From positions 3,596,001-3,660,000 of the forward strand of contig NZ_JACHMS010000001.1 in assembly GCF_014205055.1 (NCBI RefSeq): DNA of 64,000 nt, read 5' to 3'. Position 1 is the stretch's first letter. Each line of letters starts with the position of its first letter. This document shows, in pieces, positions 1-9,963 of this stretch. Origin of the DNA: Streptomyces luteogriseus (GTDB taxonomy: Bacteria; Actinomycetota; Actinomycetes; Streptomycetales; Streptomycetaceae). Below the pieces are notes generated by a model. That model ran no database searches. It saw nothing but the letters and a program-made list of their open reading frames with translations, and had not been told where the DNA came from. The translations under genes were made by a program, and so were the position numbers.

Positions 1-558
1 GAGTCCCTCGGCGTCCTCCAGGGAGAAGCGGACACGCAGGACCACATACCGCTCGGGGTCGGACTTGAAGCGGCTGTGGCGGTAGGAGAAGGCGCAGTCC
101 TCGTTCGCCAGCGTGACCGTCTCGCCGGTGCGGCGGTCGTAGGCGACGACCTCGGTGATCGTCGAGGAGACCTCCTGGCCGTACGCCCCGACGTTCTGGA
201 TGGGGGTCGCGCCCGCCGAGCCGGGGATGCCGGCCAGGCATTCGATGCCGGCCAGGCCCGCCTCGACCGTACGGGCGACCGCGTCGGTCCAGACCTCGCC
301 GGCCGCGAGCTCCAGGCTCGTGCCGTTGAGGGAGTAGCCCTTGGTGGCGAGGACGAGGGCGGTGCCCTCGAAGCCCTTGTCGCCGATGACGAGGTTCGAG
401 CCGCCGCCGATGAGCAGCAGCGGGGTGCCCGCCTCGTCGGCTTCGCGGACGGCGGCGATCACCTCGTCGTCCGTCGTCGCGGTGACCAGCCGGGTCGCGG
501 GGCCGCCCAGCCGGAAGGTCGTCAGCGGGGCGAGGGGGGCGTCGTGGAGTTCCTGCAC
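1..558 (-). CDS. murB: UDP-N-acetylmuramate dehydrogenase MurB (3' end outside window)
   Basis: Reduces UDP-GlcNAc-enolpyruvate to UDP-MurNAc with NADPH and FAD in cytoplasmic peptidoglycan precursor synthesis. Starting from GTG at 558 the protein opens with PLTTFRLGGPA, then GGGSNLVIGD (about residues 51-60), the FAD-pyrophosphate loop, and GIPGSAGATPIQNVGAYGQE, all signatures of the MurB FAD-binding domain. About 186 residues are visible; the substrate-binding and C-terminal parts lie beyond base 1. The start is chosen because it places the family N-terminus a few residues before the conserved TTFRLGG. The next gene on this strand is separated by a strong hairpin, so murB probably has its own promoter. 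Confidence 0.95.
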   Translation of the reverse strand, partial: MQELHDAPLAPLTTFRLGGPATRLVTATTDDEVIAAVREADEAGTPLLLIGGGSNLVIGDKGFEGTALVLATKGYSLNGTSLELAAGEVWTDAVARTVEAGLAGIECLAGIPGSAGATPIQNVGAYGQEVSSTITEVVAYDRRTGETVTLANEDCAFSYRHSRFKSDPERYVVLRVRFSLEDAEGL

Positions 559-602
559 GGGCTCAAGAGTACGAGACGGCACGGACAGGGCCGGGCACGC
601 GT

Positions 603-641
603 GCGTGCGGCCCCGTTCCGCAGGGAAACGGGGCCGCACGC
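603..641 (-). terminator. Rho-independent-type hairpin after the DUF3291-like gene
   Basis: A perfect 15-bp inverted repeat (603-617 with 627-641) with a 9-base loop lies 15 bp past the stop of the minus-strand gene at 656-1036 and just upstream of murB. There is no clear T-tract, as is usual for Streptomyces terminators. Confidence 0.75.
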
Positions 642-655
642 GCGCGTGGGGGTCG

Positions 656-1036
656 TCAGGGCAGGCGGCGGAGCGCCTCGGACCAGGGCAGCGGGAGTTC
701 GTCGCTGCTCACCTGCCAGGTGGTGAAGGCCGAGTCCTTCATCTGCGGGGCGAGGCCCCGGGAGGAGGGGCCGTGGGCACCCGCGCGGACGAAGGCGTGG
801 AGCGCGTCCTTGGACTCCCAGGCCGACAGGGTCCAGAAGGTCCGCCGCAACGGCTTCGCCTTGAGGGTCGCCCCATAGGCGCCGGGGCTACGGCGGACCT
901 GCCTCCAGACGGCGGGCGTACCGGCGAGGAACCTCAGGGCTCCCCAGAGCGTGCGGGTCTCGAAGCGGGAGGCGAAGACGTGCACCTCGGTGGCGCGGGG
1001 CGGGGTGTTCGGGACGGTCCAGGGAAGAGTGGGCAT
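656..1036 (-). CDS. DUF3291 / monooxygenase-like small protein
   Basis: A 126-residue soluble protein that begins MPTLPWTVPN. The pattern of an N-terminal strand followed by an arginine-rich helix, a central FWTLSAWESKDALHAFVR segment and a late TTWQVSSDELPLPW segment fits the DUF3291 / spheroidene-monooxygenase-like ferredoxin-fold group (dimeric alpha-beta barrel). No catalytic function is established for most members. It lies 30 bp downstream of the DHA2 efflux gene on the same strand and is probably co-transcribed with it, so a role in handling the pump's substrate is possible but only inferred from position. Family assignment is from memory of the sequence pattern. Confidence 0.6.
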   Translation of the reverse strand: MPTLPWTVPNTPPRATEVHVFASRFETRTLWGALRFLAGTPAVWRQVRRSPGAYGATLKAKPLRRTFWTLSAWESKDALHAFVRAGAHGPSSRGLAPQMKDSAFTTWQVSSDELPLPWSEALRRLP

Positions 1037-1066
1037 GCCGCTTCTCCTTGTTCGGGTCCTTCGGGG

Positions 1067-2503
1067 TCAGTGGGCGGCCGTCTCCAGCACCGGTGCCGGT
1101 TCGGCCGACTGCGCCTGCCGTTCCGTGCGCCGCCGGGTCGGTATCAGCAGGGCGGCGATGCCCGCGAGGGCGACCACCGCGGAGCCCGTCACCAGGGCGG
1201 GCCGCATGCCGTCGACGAAGGTCTGGCCGGTCTCGTAGCCGCCTTGAGCGGCGAAGATCGATGCCATGACGGCGATGCCGAGCGCCCCGCCGACCTCGCG
1301 CAGCGCGTTGTTGGCCCCGGAGGCGATGCCCTGCTCCGACGGCCGCACGCTGGACATCACCAGGTGGGAGGCGGGGGCGAAGTACAGCGCCATGCCGATG
1401 CCGCTGACGATCAGGGCGGGCAGTTGCGAGCCGTAGGAGGCGTCCGCCGTGGCCACCACCGCCATGTAGCCGAGGCCCAGGGCCTGCAGGAAGAGGCCCG
1501 TGGCGACCACCGGGCGGCCTCCGATGCGGTCGGCCAGGATGCCGGCGATCGGGGCGACCAGCATCGGCATGCCGGTCCAGGGCAGCATCCTGAGGCCCGC
1601 CTCGGTGGGCGAGTAGCCGAGGACGCCCTGCATGTACTGGCTGAGCAGGAAGATCGAGCCGAACATGCCGAGGAACATCAGCAGGCTCGCCGCGTTGATG
1701 CCGGCGAAGGCACGGGAGCGGAACAGCCGCATCGGGAGCATGGGGTTCTTGGCGCGGGCGCTGTAGAGGATGAAGCCGGCGAGCAGCGCGGAGCCCGCGA
1801 ACAGGCCCGTCAGGACGAGGGAACCGGTCCAGCCGTCGGCCGGGCCGCGGACCAGGCCGTAGACGATGCCGAAGAGGCCGCCGCTGGCGAGCAGGGTGCC
1901 GGGGATGTCGAGCGGGGCTCCGGTGCCGTGGGACTCGGCGAGGCGCAGCCGGGCGAGCGGCAGCAGGGCCAGACCCAGCGGGACGTTCAGCCAGAAGATC
2001 CAATGCCAGGAGATGTGCTCGGTGAGGGTGCCGCCGACGAGCGGTCCGGAGGCGACGGCGAGTCCGTTGACGGCGCCCCAGATGCCGTACGCCATGCCGC
2101 GCTTGGCGACGGGCACGGCGGCGGTCAGCAGGGTGAGCGTCAGCGGCATCATCACGGCCGCGCCGACGCCTTGGACCGCGCGGGCGGCGATGAGGGAGTC
2201 GATGCCGGGCGCCATGGCCGCGGCGGCGGAGGCGCCGGTGAAGACGGTGAGTCCGGCGATGAACAGCCGGCGGCGGCCGAAGCGGTCGCCGAGAGCCGCG
2301 CCGAACATCAGCAGAACGGCGAAGGTGAGCGTGTAGGCGCTCACGGTCCATTCCAGGTCGTGCAGCCCGCCGCCGAGGTCCTCGCGGATGGAGGGCAGGG
2401 CGGTGGTGACGACGAGGTTGTCGAGGGCCGCCATGAATCCGGCGACGCTGGTGATGACGAGGGCCCAGGCGGCTCCCCCGCGACGTGCGGTCTGCTGTGA
2501 CAT
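1067..2503 (-). CDS. MFS drug efflux transporter, DHA2 (EmrB/QacA) family
   Basis: A 478-residue polytopic membrane protein. The N-terminus has the DHA2-type LVVTTALPSIREDL motif in TM1, followed by GAALGDRFGRRRL (motif A, loop 2-3) and GVGAAVMMPLTLTLL in TM4. Repeated hydrophobic segments extend to about residue 460 and the last 20 residues are polar. Such pumps export drugs or dyes by proton antiport. It reads from 2503 toward 1067, with a TetR gene directly upstream on the same strand. An 18-bp palindrome at 2535-2552, matching one in front of the TetR gene, sits in its promoter region, so repression by that TetR is very likely. Substrate cannot be told from sequence. Confidence 0.9.
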   Translation of the reverse strand: MSQQTARRGGAAWALVITSVAGFMAALDNLVVTTALPSIREDLGGGLHDLEWTVSAYTLTFAVLLMFGAALGDRFGRRRLFIAGLTVFTGASAAAAMAPGIDSLIAARAVQGVGAAVMMPLTLTLLTAAVPVAKRGMAYGIWGAVNGLAVASGPLVGGTLTEHISWHWIFWLNVPLGLALLPLARLRLAESHGTGAPLDIPGTLLASGGLFGIVYGLVRGPADGWTGSLVLTGLFAGSALLAGFILYSARAKNPMLPMRLFRSRAFAGINAASLLMFLGMFGSIFLLSQYMQGVLGYSPTEAGLRMLPWTGMPMLVAPIAGILADRIGGRPVVATGLFLQALGLGYMAVVATADASYGSQLPALIVSGIGMALYFAPASHLVMSSVRPSEQGIASGANNALREVGGALGIAVMASIFAAQGGYETGQTFVDGMRPALVTGSAVVALAGIAALLIPTRRRTERQAQSAEPAPVLETAAH

Positions 2504-2534
2504 CGCTCCCCCATGGAGTGTGTGCCGTGATCGA

Positions 2535-2552
2535 TTAGTTATTGATTACTAA
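2535..2552. promoter_or_regulatory. Putative TetR operator before the efflux gene
   Basis: The palindrome TTAGTTATTGATTACTAA lies 32 bp upstream of the start of the DHA2 pump gene. It matches the palindrome at 3161-3178 (TTAGTGATTGAGCACTAA on the minus strand) at 15 of 18 positions, giving a shared consensus TTAGTkATTGAkyACTAA. The shared dyad in front of regulator and target is the classic local TetR arrangement. Confidence 0.8.
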
Positions 2553-2595
2553 CTTTCGAGGTCATGAAAAGGGCCCGTTTCGTCGCCCTGAACTG

Positions 2596-3150
2596 TCAAC
2601 TGCCGGACTCCGGCGGGGCCAGTCCCGCCCAGACCCGGTGATCGGCCGGGAAGCCCATGGCCACCAGGCAGTTGATGAGCATGCCCTGGGCGAGGAAGGT
2701 CGTCGTCTCCTGGGCGTCGGCACCCAGCGGCCCGTGGATGGTGTCCCACAGCCGCATCCAGCCCGCGCGCACGGCCTCGCCGAACTCGCGGTCCCCCTCC
2801 TCCTCCGCAGCCGCCACGGCGAGGTACATCTGCATCTGCATCATCAGCCGCTCGGGCTGCTCGGAAATGGCCTCGATGTAAGCGCCGCCCATGGCGTGGC
2901 GGGCCTCTTCACCCTCCAGCCCCTCGGCGGCCTCCGCGAACATCCGGATGGTGTCCTCGACGCACCGCTCGGCCGCCGCCAGGAAGATCGCCTTCTTGCC
3001 CGGGAAGAGGCGGAAGAGATACGGCTGCGAGACGCCGACCCGGCGGGCGATCGCCTCGGTCGAGGTGCCGTGGTAGCCACCGCGAGCGAACTCGGTCGAC
3101 GCCGCCCGGATGACGCTCTCGCGTCGCTCTTCCGCACTCATCCTGGCCAT
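2596..3150 (-). CDS. TetR/AcrR family transcriptional regulator
   Basis: About 184 residues from ATG 3150 (MARMSAEERRESV). The N-terminal 50 residues form a TetR helix-turn-helix: AASTEFARGGYHGTSTEAIA, then RRVGVSQPYLFRLFPGKKAIF. The remainder is the variable ligand-binding and dimerisation domain. An in-frame TTG at 3171 would extend the protein by 7 residues, but it lies inside the palindrome 3161-3178; I prefer ATG 3150 so the operator stays in the untranslated region. It sits upstream of the efflux gene in the same direction and should repress both itself and the pump until a drug-like ligand binds. Confidence 0.9.
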   Translation of the reverse strand: MARMSAEERRESVIRAASTEFARGGYHGTSTEAIARRVGVSQPYLFRLFPGKKAIFLAAAERCVEDTIRMFAEAAEGLEGEEARHAMGGAYIEAISEQPERLMMQMQMYLAVAAAEEEGDREFGEAVRAGWMRLWDTIHGPLGADAQETTTFLAQGMLINCLVAMGFPADHRVWAGLAPPESGS

Positions 3151-3160
3151 GCATTCGAAG

Positions 3161-3178
3161 TTAGTGCTCAATCACTAA
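3161..3178. promoter_or_regulatory. Putative TetR autoregulatory operator
   Basis: TTAGTGCTCAATCACTAA has perfect 6-bp arms (TTAGTG / CACTAA) and is the partner of the operator at 2535-2552. It lies directly before the TetR start codon, which suggests autorepression. Confidence 0.8.
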
Positions 3179-3244
3179 CCATGTCAAGCGGTGGACCGCG
3201 CACGCCACACACAGGGAGAACGCGTGGAAGAGGCCACGCCATGC

Positions 3245-3279
3245 GTAAGGGGCGCTCCGCAGTGGTGAGCGCCCCTTAC
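3245..3279 (-). terminator. Strong hairpin terminator after the MaoC pair
   Basis: A perfect 13-bp stem (3245-3257 with 3267-3279; arms GTAAGGGGCGCTC / GAGCGCCCCTTAC) with a 9-base loop lies 17 bp past the stop of the minus-strand dehydratase gene. Confidence 0.8.
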
Positions 3280-3296
3280 AACGTGTCGCGGCCGTG

Positions 3297-3725
3297 TCAG
3301 GCCAGTCGCACGACAGCCCGGGACATGCCCAGCACCTTCTGCCCGGCACAGGTCGCCGTGAGGTCCACGCGCACCGTGTTGTCGTCGAGCTTGGCGGCGA
3401 CCTTGCCGGCCACCTCGATCACTGCGCCCTGGTCGTCGTTCGGGACGACGACGGGCTTGGTGAAGCGGACGCCGTACTCGACGACCGCGCCCGGGTCGCC
3501 GGTCCAGTCGGTGACCACGCGAATCGCTTCGGCCATGGTGAACATGCCGTGCGCGATGACGTCGGGCAGGCCGACCTGCTTGGCGAACTTCTCGTTCCAG
3601 TGAATCGGGTTGAAGTCACCGGAGGCGCCCGCGTACCGGACGAGGGTGTCGCGGGTCACGGGGAAGGTCTGCGCGGGCAGTTCGGTGCCCACCTCGACGT
3701 CGGAGTAGGAGATCTTCGCGGTCAT
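3297..3725 (-). CDS. MaoC family dehydratase, HadB-like
   Basis: A 142-146 residue single hot-dog protein. It carries the hydratase-2 motif YAGASGDFNPIHWNEKFA followed by GLPDVIAHGMFTMAEA, with the Asp-His pair (D and H of GDFNPIH) expected to hydrate or dehydrate 3-hydroxyacyl thioesters. The reading frame opens at 3737 (MSDF), overlapping the upstream MaoC gene by 4 bp; an internal ATG at 3725 (MTAKISYSDVEVG) is an alternative start. The partner gene upstream lacks this motif, so the two probably form a heterodimer as HadA/HadB do in the mycobacterial FAS-II system. The substrate in this organism is not visible from sequence. Confidence 0.88.
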   Translation of the reverse strand: MTAKISYSDVEVGTELPAQTFPVTRDTLVRYAGASGDFNPIHWNEKFAKQVGLPDVIAHGMFTMAEAIRVVTDWTGDPGAVVEYGVRFTKPVVVPNDDQGAVIEVAGKVAAKLDDNTVRVDLTATCAGQKVLGMSRAVVRLA

Positions 3726-3733
3726 GAAATCGC

Positions 3734-4186
3734 TCACGCCTCCTCGGCCGCGCGGGCCACGAGCTTGGTCCAGGCGGTCACGACGTGCTCGCCTGCCTCA
3801 TCGTGGACCTCACCGCGGATGTCCACGATGTCGTTGCCCGCGAGAGACTTGATCGCCTCGATGGTCGAGGTGACCGTGAGCCGGTCCCCGGCGCGAACCG
3901 GTCGGCGGTAGGCGAACTTCTGGTCGCCATGCACCACGCGGCTGTAGTCCAGGCCGAGCTGCGGGTCCTGGACGACCTGACCGGCGGCCTTGAAGGTGAT
4001 CGCGAAGACGAAGGTCGGCGGAGCGATCACATCGGGGTGACCGAGCGCCTTGGCGGCCTCCGCGTCCGTGTACGCCGGGTTGGCGTCCCCGACCGCCTCG
4101 GCGAACTCACGGATCTTCTCCCGGCCCACCTCGTAGGGCGCGGTGGGCGGGTACGTCCGCCCCACGAAGGACTGGTCGAGCGCCAT
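3734..4186 (-). CDS. MaoC-like dehydratase partner, HadA-like (FAS1_DH_region type)
   Basis: A 150-residue protein starting MALDQSFVGRTYPPTAPYEV. It has the hot-dog N-terminal fold typical of HadA/HadC: REKIREFAEAVGDANPAYTD, GHPDVIAPPTFVFAITF, and RVVHGDQKFAYRRPVRAGD. It lacks the catalytic D-x4-H pattern, so it is expected to act as the substrate-binding half of a heterodimer with the downstream HadB-like protein, whose start overlaps its stop. It lies directly downstream of rpmG, separated by a hairpin (4242-4273). A TAAC/CCTCC region just upstream (about 4195-4201) gives a good ribosome binding site. Confidence 0.88.
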   Translation of the reverse strand: MALDQSFVGRTYPPTAPYEVGREKIREFAEAVGDANPAYTDAEAAKALGHPDVIAPPTFVFAITFKAAGQVVQDPQLGLDYSRVVHGDQKFAYRRPVRAGDRLTVTSTIEAIKSLAGNDIVDIRGEVHDEAGEHVVTAWTKLVARAAEEA

Positions 4187-4241
4187 GGCTCGGCACCTCC
4201 TGGTTAGCTCTACTGACCGGTACGCGGTCCCTCAACGACGC

Positions 4242-4273
4242 GAGGCCGCCCCCGATCTCTCGGGAACGGCCTC
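4242..4273 (-). terminator. Nested hairpin terminator after rpmG
   Basis: Outer arms GAGGCCG (4242-4248) and CGGCCTC (4267-4273) enclose a second stem CCCGA / TCGGG, with a TCTC loop. It begins 15 bp past the rpmG stop codon and separates rpmG from the dehydratase genes. Confidence 0.75.
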
Positions 4274-4288
4274 GTGTACGAGCCTGAA

Positions 4289-4453
4289 TTATCGCGTTTC
4301 GCGGTGCGCGGTGTGCGCATTGCAACGCGGGCAGTGCTTCTTCATCTCAAGACGATCCGGGTTGTTACGCCGGTTCTTCTTGGTGATGTAGTTCCGCTCC
4401 TTGCACTCCACGCAGGCCAGCGTGATCTTCGGGCGGACGTCGGTGGCAGCCAC
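4289..4453 (-). CDS. rpmG: 50S ribosomal protein L33
   Basis: A 54-residue basic protein, start GTG at 4453 with an AGGAG ribosome binding site about 9 bp upstream and stop TAA at 4289-4291. It reads [19 protein letters not shown], then [20 protein letters not shown] and [15 protein letters not shown]. The two CxxC pairs (CVEC, CPRC) show this is the zinc-binding (C+) form of L33. It lies downstream of tRNA-Met and tRNA-Thr on the same strand, the usual actinomycete arrangement. Streptomyces also encode a zinc-free L33 paralogue elsewhere, under Zur control; the C+ form here is the zinc-replete version. Confidence 0.95.
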   Translation of the reverse strand: MAATDVRPKITLACVECKERNYITKKNRRNNPDRLEMKKHCPRCNAHTAHRETR

Positions 4454-4543
4454 GTGAGTGCTCCTAAGACGAACGGATGGACTTATTCAACGCAAGAAAG
4501 AGTAGCCGATCGAAGGACCGACCCCGCAATCGGCTACTGTCAG

Positions 4544-4616
4544 TAGCGGTGACCGGACTTGAACCGGTGACACAGCGATTATGAGCCGCTTGCTCTACCG
4601 ACTGAGCTACACCGCT
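4544..4616 (-). tRNA. tRNA-Met (CAT), elongator type
   Basis: A 73-nt cloverleaf with acceptor arms AGCGGTG / CACCGCT, discriminator A, anticodon CAT in GGCTCATAATC, and T-loop GGTTCAAGTCC. The CCA is not encoded. The first base pair (A-T) and the GTAGCTCAGT D-arm indicate an elongator methionine tRNA, not an initiator. Confidence 0.92.
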
Positions 4617-4663
4617 TTGATGTGGTCCGGACCCCGTCTCGCGACGGGAGCCAGTCACACCAG

Positions 4664-4736
4664 AGCCCCAAAACGGAATCGAACCGTTGACCTTCTCCTT
4701 ACCATGGAGACGCTCTGCCGACTGAGCTATTGGGGC
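4664..4736 (-). tRNA. tRNA-Thr (GGT)
   Basis: A 73-nt cloverleaf with acceptor arms GCCCCAA / TTGGGGC, anticodon GGT within the loop ATGGTAA closed by TCTCC / GGAGA, and T-loop GGTTCGATTCC. It precedes tRNA-Met by 47 bp on the same strand and both are probably processed from one transcript with rpmG. Confidence 0.93.
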
Positions 4737-4973
4737 GAGCGATGAAGACATTACACGCTCGGCCGCCGTTCGCCCAAATCCGTTTCGAGGCGCCTGCCCC
4801 GGACGCCCGGACCGTCCTCCCGGCAGCCCCGTGGGGGTCTCCCGCCCCGCGAGCGGACCACGCCGGTACGACTATTGCGCTCCTCCCGGCTGCGGGCGGG
4901 AGGCCGTCCTAGGCTCGTCTCACTCTGCGTGATCACGCGTCCTCCCGCGCGCAGCCCGAGCCCCTGGAGTGCG

Positions 4974-6233
4974 ATGCCCGACAGCCGGCCGCAGCCGCCA
5001 CCGCCCCCGTCGTCCTCGCCTGGTCCGGCCGATCCGTCCTCGCTGCTGCTGTGCGGGGCGCGGCTCACCGACGGCCGGACCGTGGACGTGCGGCTGGGCG
5101 GCGGGCGCATCGAGGCGGTCGGCACGGTCGGCAGCCTGGGAGCCGGTGGCACGCGCGCGTGCCGGGCTCGCGTGGACCTGAGCGGCTATCTGCTGCTGCC
5201 GGCCCCGGCCGAGCCGCACGCCCACGCCGACACGGCCCTGTCGGCCGACGCCGAGGGGCCGGTCTCCTACCAGCCGCAGGACGTGCAGCGCCGGGCGACG
5301 GAGGCCGCGCTGCTCCAGCTCGGGCACGGGGCGACGGCGATGCGGGCGCATGTGCGCGTCGGGGACGTGCAGGGGCTGGGCGCGCTGGCGGCAGTACTGC
5401 AGGCGCGACGATCGCTGCGCGGACTGGCGGAGCTGACGACGGTGGCGATGCCCCGGGTGCTGACCGGGGTGGCCGGCGCGGACGGACTGGCGATGCTGCG
5501 GGACGCGGTGAAGATGGGCGCCTCGGTGGTGGGCGGGCGGCCGGACCTCGACCCGGACCCGACGGGGTACGTGGAGGCGGTCCTGGAGATGGCCTCCGAG
5601 CACGGCTGCCCCGTCGACCTGCACACGGACGCCGGCGACCCGGCCCGGCTGGCCCGGCTCGCGGCCATGGCGGGCGGACTGCGTCCCGGGGTGACCCTCA
5701 GCCCGTGCGGTGACCTCGGTCGGCTGCCCTCCGAGGTGGCCTCGCGGACGGCCGACCAACTCGCGGCGGCCGGAGTGGCGGTGGTGTGCCTGCCGCAGGG
5801 CGGCTGCGGCGGCGCCGACCGGCGGGGGGCGGCTCCGGTACGGCTGCTGCGCGCGGCCGGGGTGCGGGTGGCCGCCGGGAGCGGGGCACTGCGGGACGTG
5901 TCCAACCCGGTGGGGCGTGGCGACCCGCTGGAGGCGGCCTTCCTGCTGGCCTCGCGCTACGGCCTGCCGCCCGAGGAGGCCTACGACGCGGTGAGCGCGT
6001 CGGCGCGGTCGGTGCTGGGGCTGCCCGAGGTGCGGGTGGAGGCGGGATTCCCGGCCGAGTTGCTCGCGGTGCGCGGGGAGCGGCTCGCGGGGGTGCTGTC
6101 GCTGGCGTACAGCCGGATCGTCGTGCACCAGGGGCGCGTGGTGGCGCGGACCAGCGCGGTGCGGGAGTACTGCAGTTCGGCGGCTTCGGCAGAGCTGGGG
6201 CTGCCACGGCAGGGGCGGGGTGACGTGCCGTAG
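4974..6233 (+). CDS. Amidohydrolase-like protein, catalytic residues degenerate
   Basis: A 420-residue protein from ATG 4974 (GGAG about 7 bp upstream). After a Pro/Ser-rich N-terminus it shows the composite beta-sandwich start LCGARLTDGRTVDVRLGGG and a cytosine-deaminase-like TIM barrel: EPHAHADTALSA gives the HxH metal pair (H82, H84), and DLHTD gives the next His (H217). However, the expected Glu after HTD is Ala, the SHC position reads SPC (P244 for His), and the late SD-N-RD site reads GSGALRD with Gly for the metal Asp. The fold is clear but hydrolase activity is doubtful. It stands alone between divergent tRNA genes and an NAD(P)-binding protein gene. A non-catalytic or altered-metal role is inference. 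Confidence 0.82.
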   Translation: MPDSRPQPPPPPSSSPGPADPSSLLLCGARLTDGRTVDVRLGGGRIEAVGTVGSLGAGGTRACRARVDLSGYLLLPAPAEPHAHADTALSADAEGPVSYQPQDVQRRATEAALLQLGHGATAMRAHVRVGDVQGLGALAAVLQARRSLRGLAELTTVAMPRVLTGVAGADGLAMLRDAVKMGASVVGGRPDLDPDPTGYVEAVLEMASEHGCPVDLHTDAGDPARLARLAAMAGGLRPGVTLSPCGDLGRLPSEVASRTADQLAAAGVAVVCLPQGGCGGADRRGAAPVRLLRAAGVRVAAGSGALRDVSNPVGRGDPLEAAFLLASRYGLPPEEAYDAVSASARSVLGLPEVRVEAGFPAELLAVRGERLAGVLSLAYSRIVVHQGRVVARTSAVREYCSSAASAELGLPRQGRGDVP

Positions 6234-6402
6234 GGGCTGCGGGGGGTGGGGGCGAAGCGGTGTGGACTCGGAGTGGGGTGGAGCCTGCTGGGGAGTGTCG
6301 CAGGGCCTGCCGCGGAGTGTGGTCGAAGGGCCGTGGAACCGGCGGCGTGGTGCGGTCGAAGTCGTGCGGCGGACGGGGCTGTCCAGGCGTACGGTCGAAG
6401 GC

Positions 6403-7059
6403 ATGCGCATTGTCATCGCTGGTGGTCATGGTCAGATCGCGTTGCGGCTGGAGCGACTGCTCGCCGCGCGTGGGGACGAGGTTGCGGGGATCATCCGCAA
6501 GGCCGGACAGGCCGACGATCTGCGGGAGGCCGGTGCCGAACCGGTCGTGCTCGACCTGGAGTCGGCGTCCGTGGACGAGGTCGCGGAGCGGCTCAGGGGC
6601 GCCGACGCGGCGGTCTTCGCGGCGGGCGCGGGCCCGGGCAGCGGGGTGGCCCGCAAGGACACGGTGGACAAGGCCGCGGCGGTCCTCTTCGCGGACGCGG
6701 CGGTGAAGGCGGGCGTTCGGCGTTTCGTGATCGTGTCGTCCATGGGCGCCGACCCGCGCCACCAGGGGGACGAGATCTTCGACGTGTATCTGCGCGCCAA
6801 GGGCGAGGCGGACGCGTACGTGCGCGGACTGGACGCCCTGGACTGGACGATCCTGCGCCCCGGCCAGCTCACCGACGACGCCGGCACCGGTCTCGTCCGC
6901 CTGGAGGCGCGTACGGGCCGCGGCCCGATCCCGCGCGACGACGTGGCCGCCGTACTGGCGGAGCTGGTGGACACCCCAGCGACGGCCGGGCTCACTCTGG
7001 AGCTGATCAGTGGGTCGGCGCCAGTGTCGGTGGCGGTGAAGTCGGTGGCGGGGAACTGA
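6403..7059 (+). CDS. NAD(P)-binding atypical SDR (NmrA/YwnB-like)
   Basis: A 218-residue Rossmann protein beginning MRIVIAGGHGQIALRLERLL, with the glycine-rich loop AGGHGQIA and acidic/basic residues after strand 2. FVIVSSMGAD supplies the SDR serine at strand 5, and YLRAKGEADAYVR carries the Y-x3-K-like pattern (YLRAK) of atypical SDRs. Its length and the WTILRPGQLTDD segment match the NAD(P)H-binding family related to flavin reductases and NmrA-like sensors. The reading frame continues upstream to 6220 but without a convincing start; ATG 6403 gives the family N-terminus. It is monocistronic in appearance. The substrate is unknown. Confidence 0.85.
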   Translation: MRIVIAGGHGQIALRLERLLAARGDEVAGIIRKAGQADDLREAGAEPVVLDLESASVDEVAERLRGADAAVFAAGAGPGSGVARKDTVDKAAAVLFADAAVKAGVRRFVIVSSMGADPRHQGDEIFDVYLRAKGEADAYVRGLDALDWTILRPGQLTDDAGTGLVRLEARTGRGPIPRDDVAAVLAELVDTPATAGLTLELISGSAPVSVAVKSVAGN

Positions 7060-7090
7060 CGCCGGTGGCCGGCCGCATGGCCGGGCCGCC

Positions 7091-7303
7091 CTAGAACAGG
7101 GGCAGTTGGCCGGGGAAGTCCGGGACCGTGTAGCCGTCCAACGAGGGTTGCTCAGGGCCCGGGCGGGCCTGACGGCGGGAGCCCGGGCATGAGGTGAGTT
7201 CGCCGTGCTCGCGGGCGCCGGGCGGGTCGTGGCGCGCGTACCGCCCGGCGACGACGGCGATCTCGCGGCGGCACTCGGGGCAGACTCTGCGGCGGGAGGA
7301 CAT
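7091..7303 (-). CDS. Small Cys-rich (zinc-ribbon-like) protein
   Basis: A 70-residue basic protein beginning MSSRRRVCPECRREIAVVAG. CPEC plus a later TSCPGS cysteine and a nearby ARHD histidine suggest one zinc site. It ends PDFPGQLPLF. The open frame runs back to 7444, but that extension is made of the 31-bp GC repeat and gives a low-complexity peptide (MYPGTRMPGG...), so I place the start at ATG 7303, where the Cys motif is close to the N-terminus. I recognise it as a conserved short actinomycete hypothetical protein but no function is known to me. Confidence 0.6.
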   Translation of the reverse strand: MSSRRRVCPECRREIAVVAGRYARHDPPGAREHGELTSCPGSRRQARPGPEQPSLDGYTVPDFPGQLPLF

Positions 7304-7379
7304 GGGGCAAGTGTGCCGCGCGGGTGGGCCGGACATGCCTCTCCCCTGCGAGAGCTGTCCCCTTCGTGGCGCCCCGGAC

Positions 7380-7572
7380 CACCGGACCCCCGGTGCGGGT
7401 CCCCGGGTACGCGGACCCCCGGGCATGCGGGTCCCGGGGTACACGGGCCGCCGGGCTTGCGGTCCCGGGTACGCCGGCCGCCGGGCTTGCGGGTCCCCGG
7501 GTACACGGGCCGCCGGGCATGCGGGCGCCGGGGAGACGGGCCGCCGCCGGGCATGCGGGTCCCAGGGCCTCC
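7380..7572. repeat. About six 31-bp GC-rich tandem units (minisatellite)
   Basis: Units of 31-32 bp built on the pattern gggccgccgggc-atgcgggtcc-cgggtacac repeat from about 7380 to 7572 with 2-8 mismatches between neighbours. They fill most of the 337-bp spacer between the small Cys-rich gene and the rox stop at 7641. All frames across it give low-complexity Pro/Gly/Arg peptides. There are no spacers of unique sequence, so this is not a CRISPR array. Confidence 0.85.
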
Positions 7573-7640
7573 GAGCCTCAATCCGATTGGGTGGGATTGG
7601 GTGGGGTGCTCGAACCGCCCCCCCGGCCGTTCACGCGCAC

Positions 7641-9963
<2,323 letters not shown>

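Noticed and set aside
341..2500. 719-residue plus-strand ORF
   Set aside because: Antisense shadow of the efflux gene; the peptide is Gly/Arg/Gln low-complexity with no domain, while the minus strand gives a clear MFS protein.
3150..3171. TTG 3171 as TetR start
   Set aside because: The codon is inside the palindromic operator; ATG 3150 is more likely.
7091..7444. 117-residue version of the small Cys-rich protein
   Set aside because: The extra N-terminus is encoded by the 31-bp repeat array; ATG 7303 gives a compact protein.
7380..7572. CRISPR array
   Set aside because: Units are contiguous with no unique spacers and no cas genes are present.
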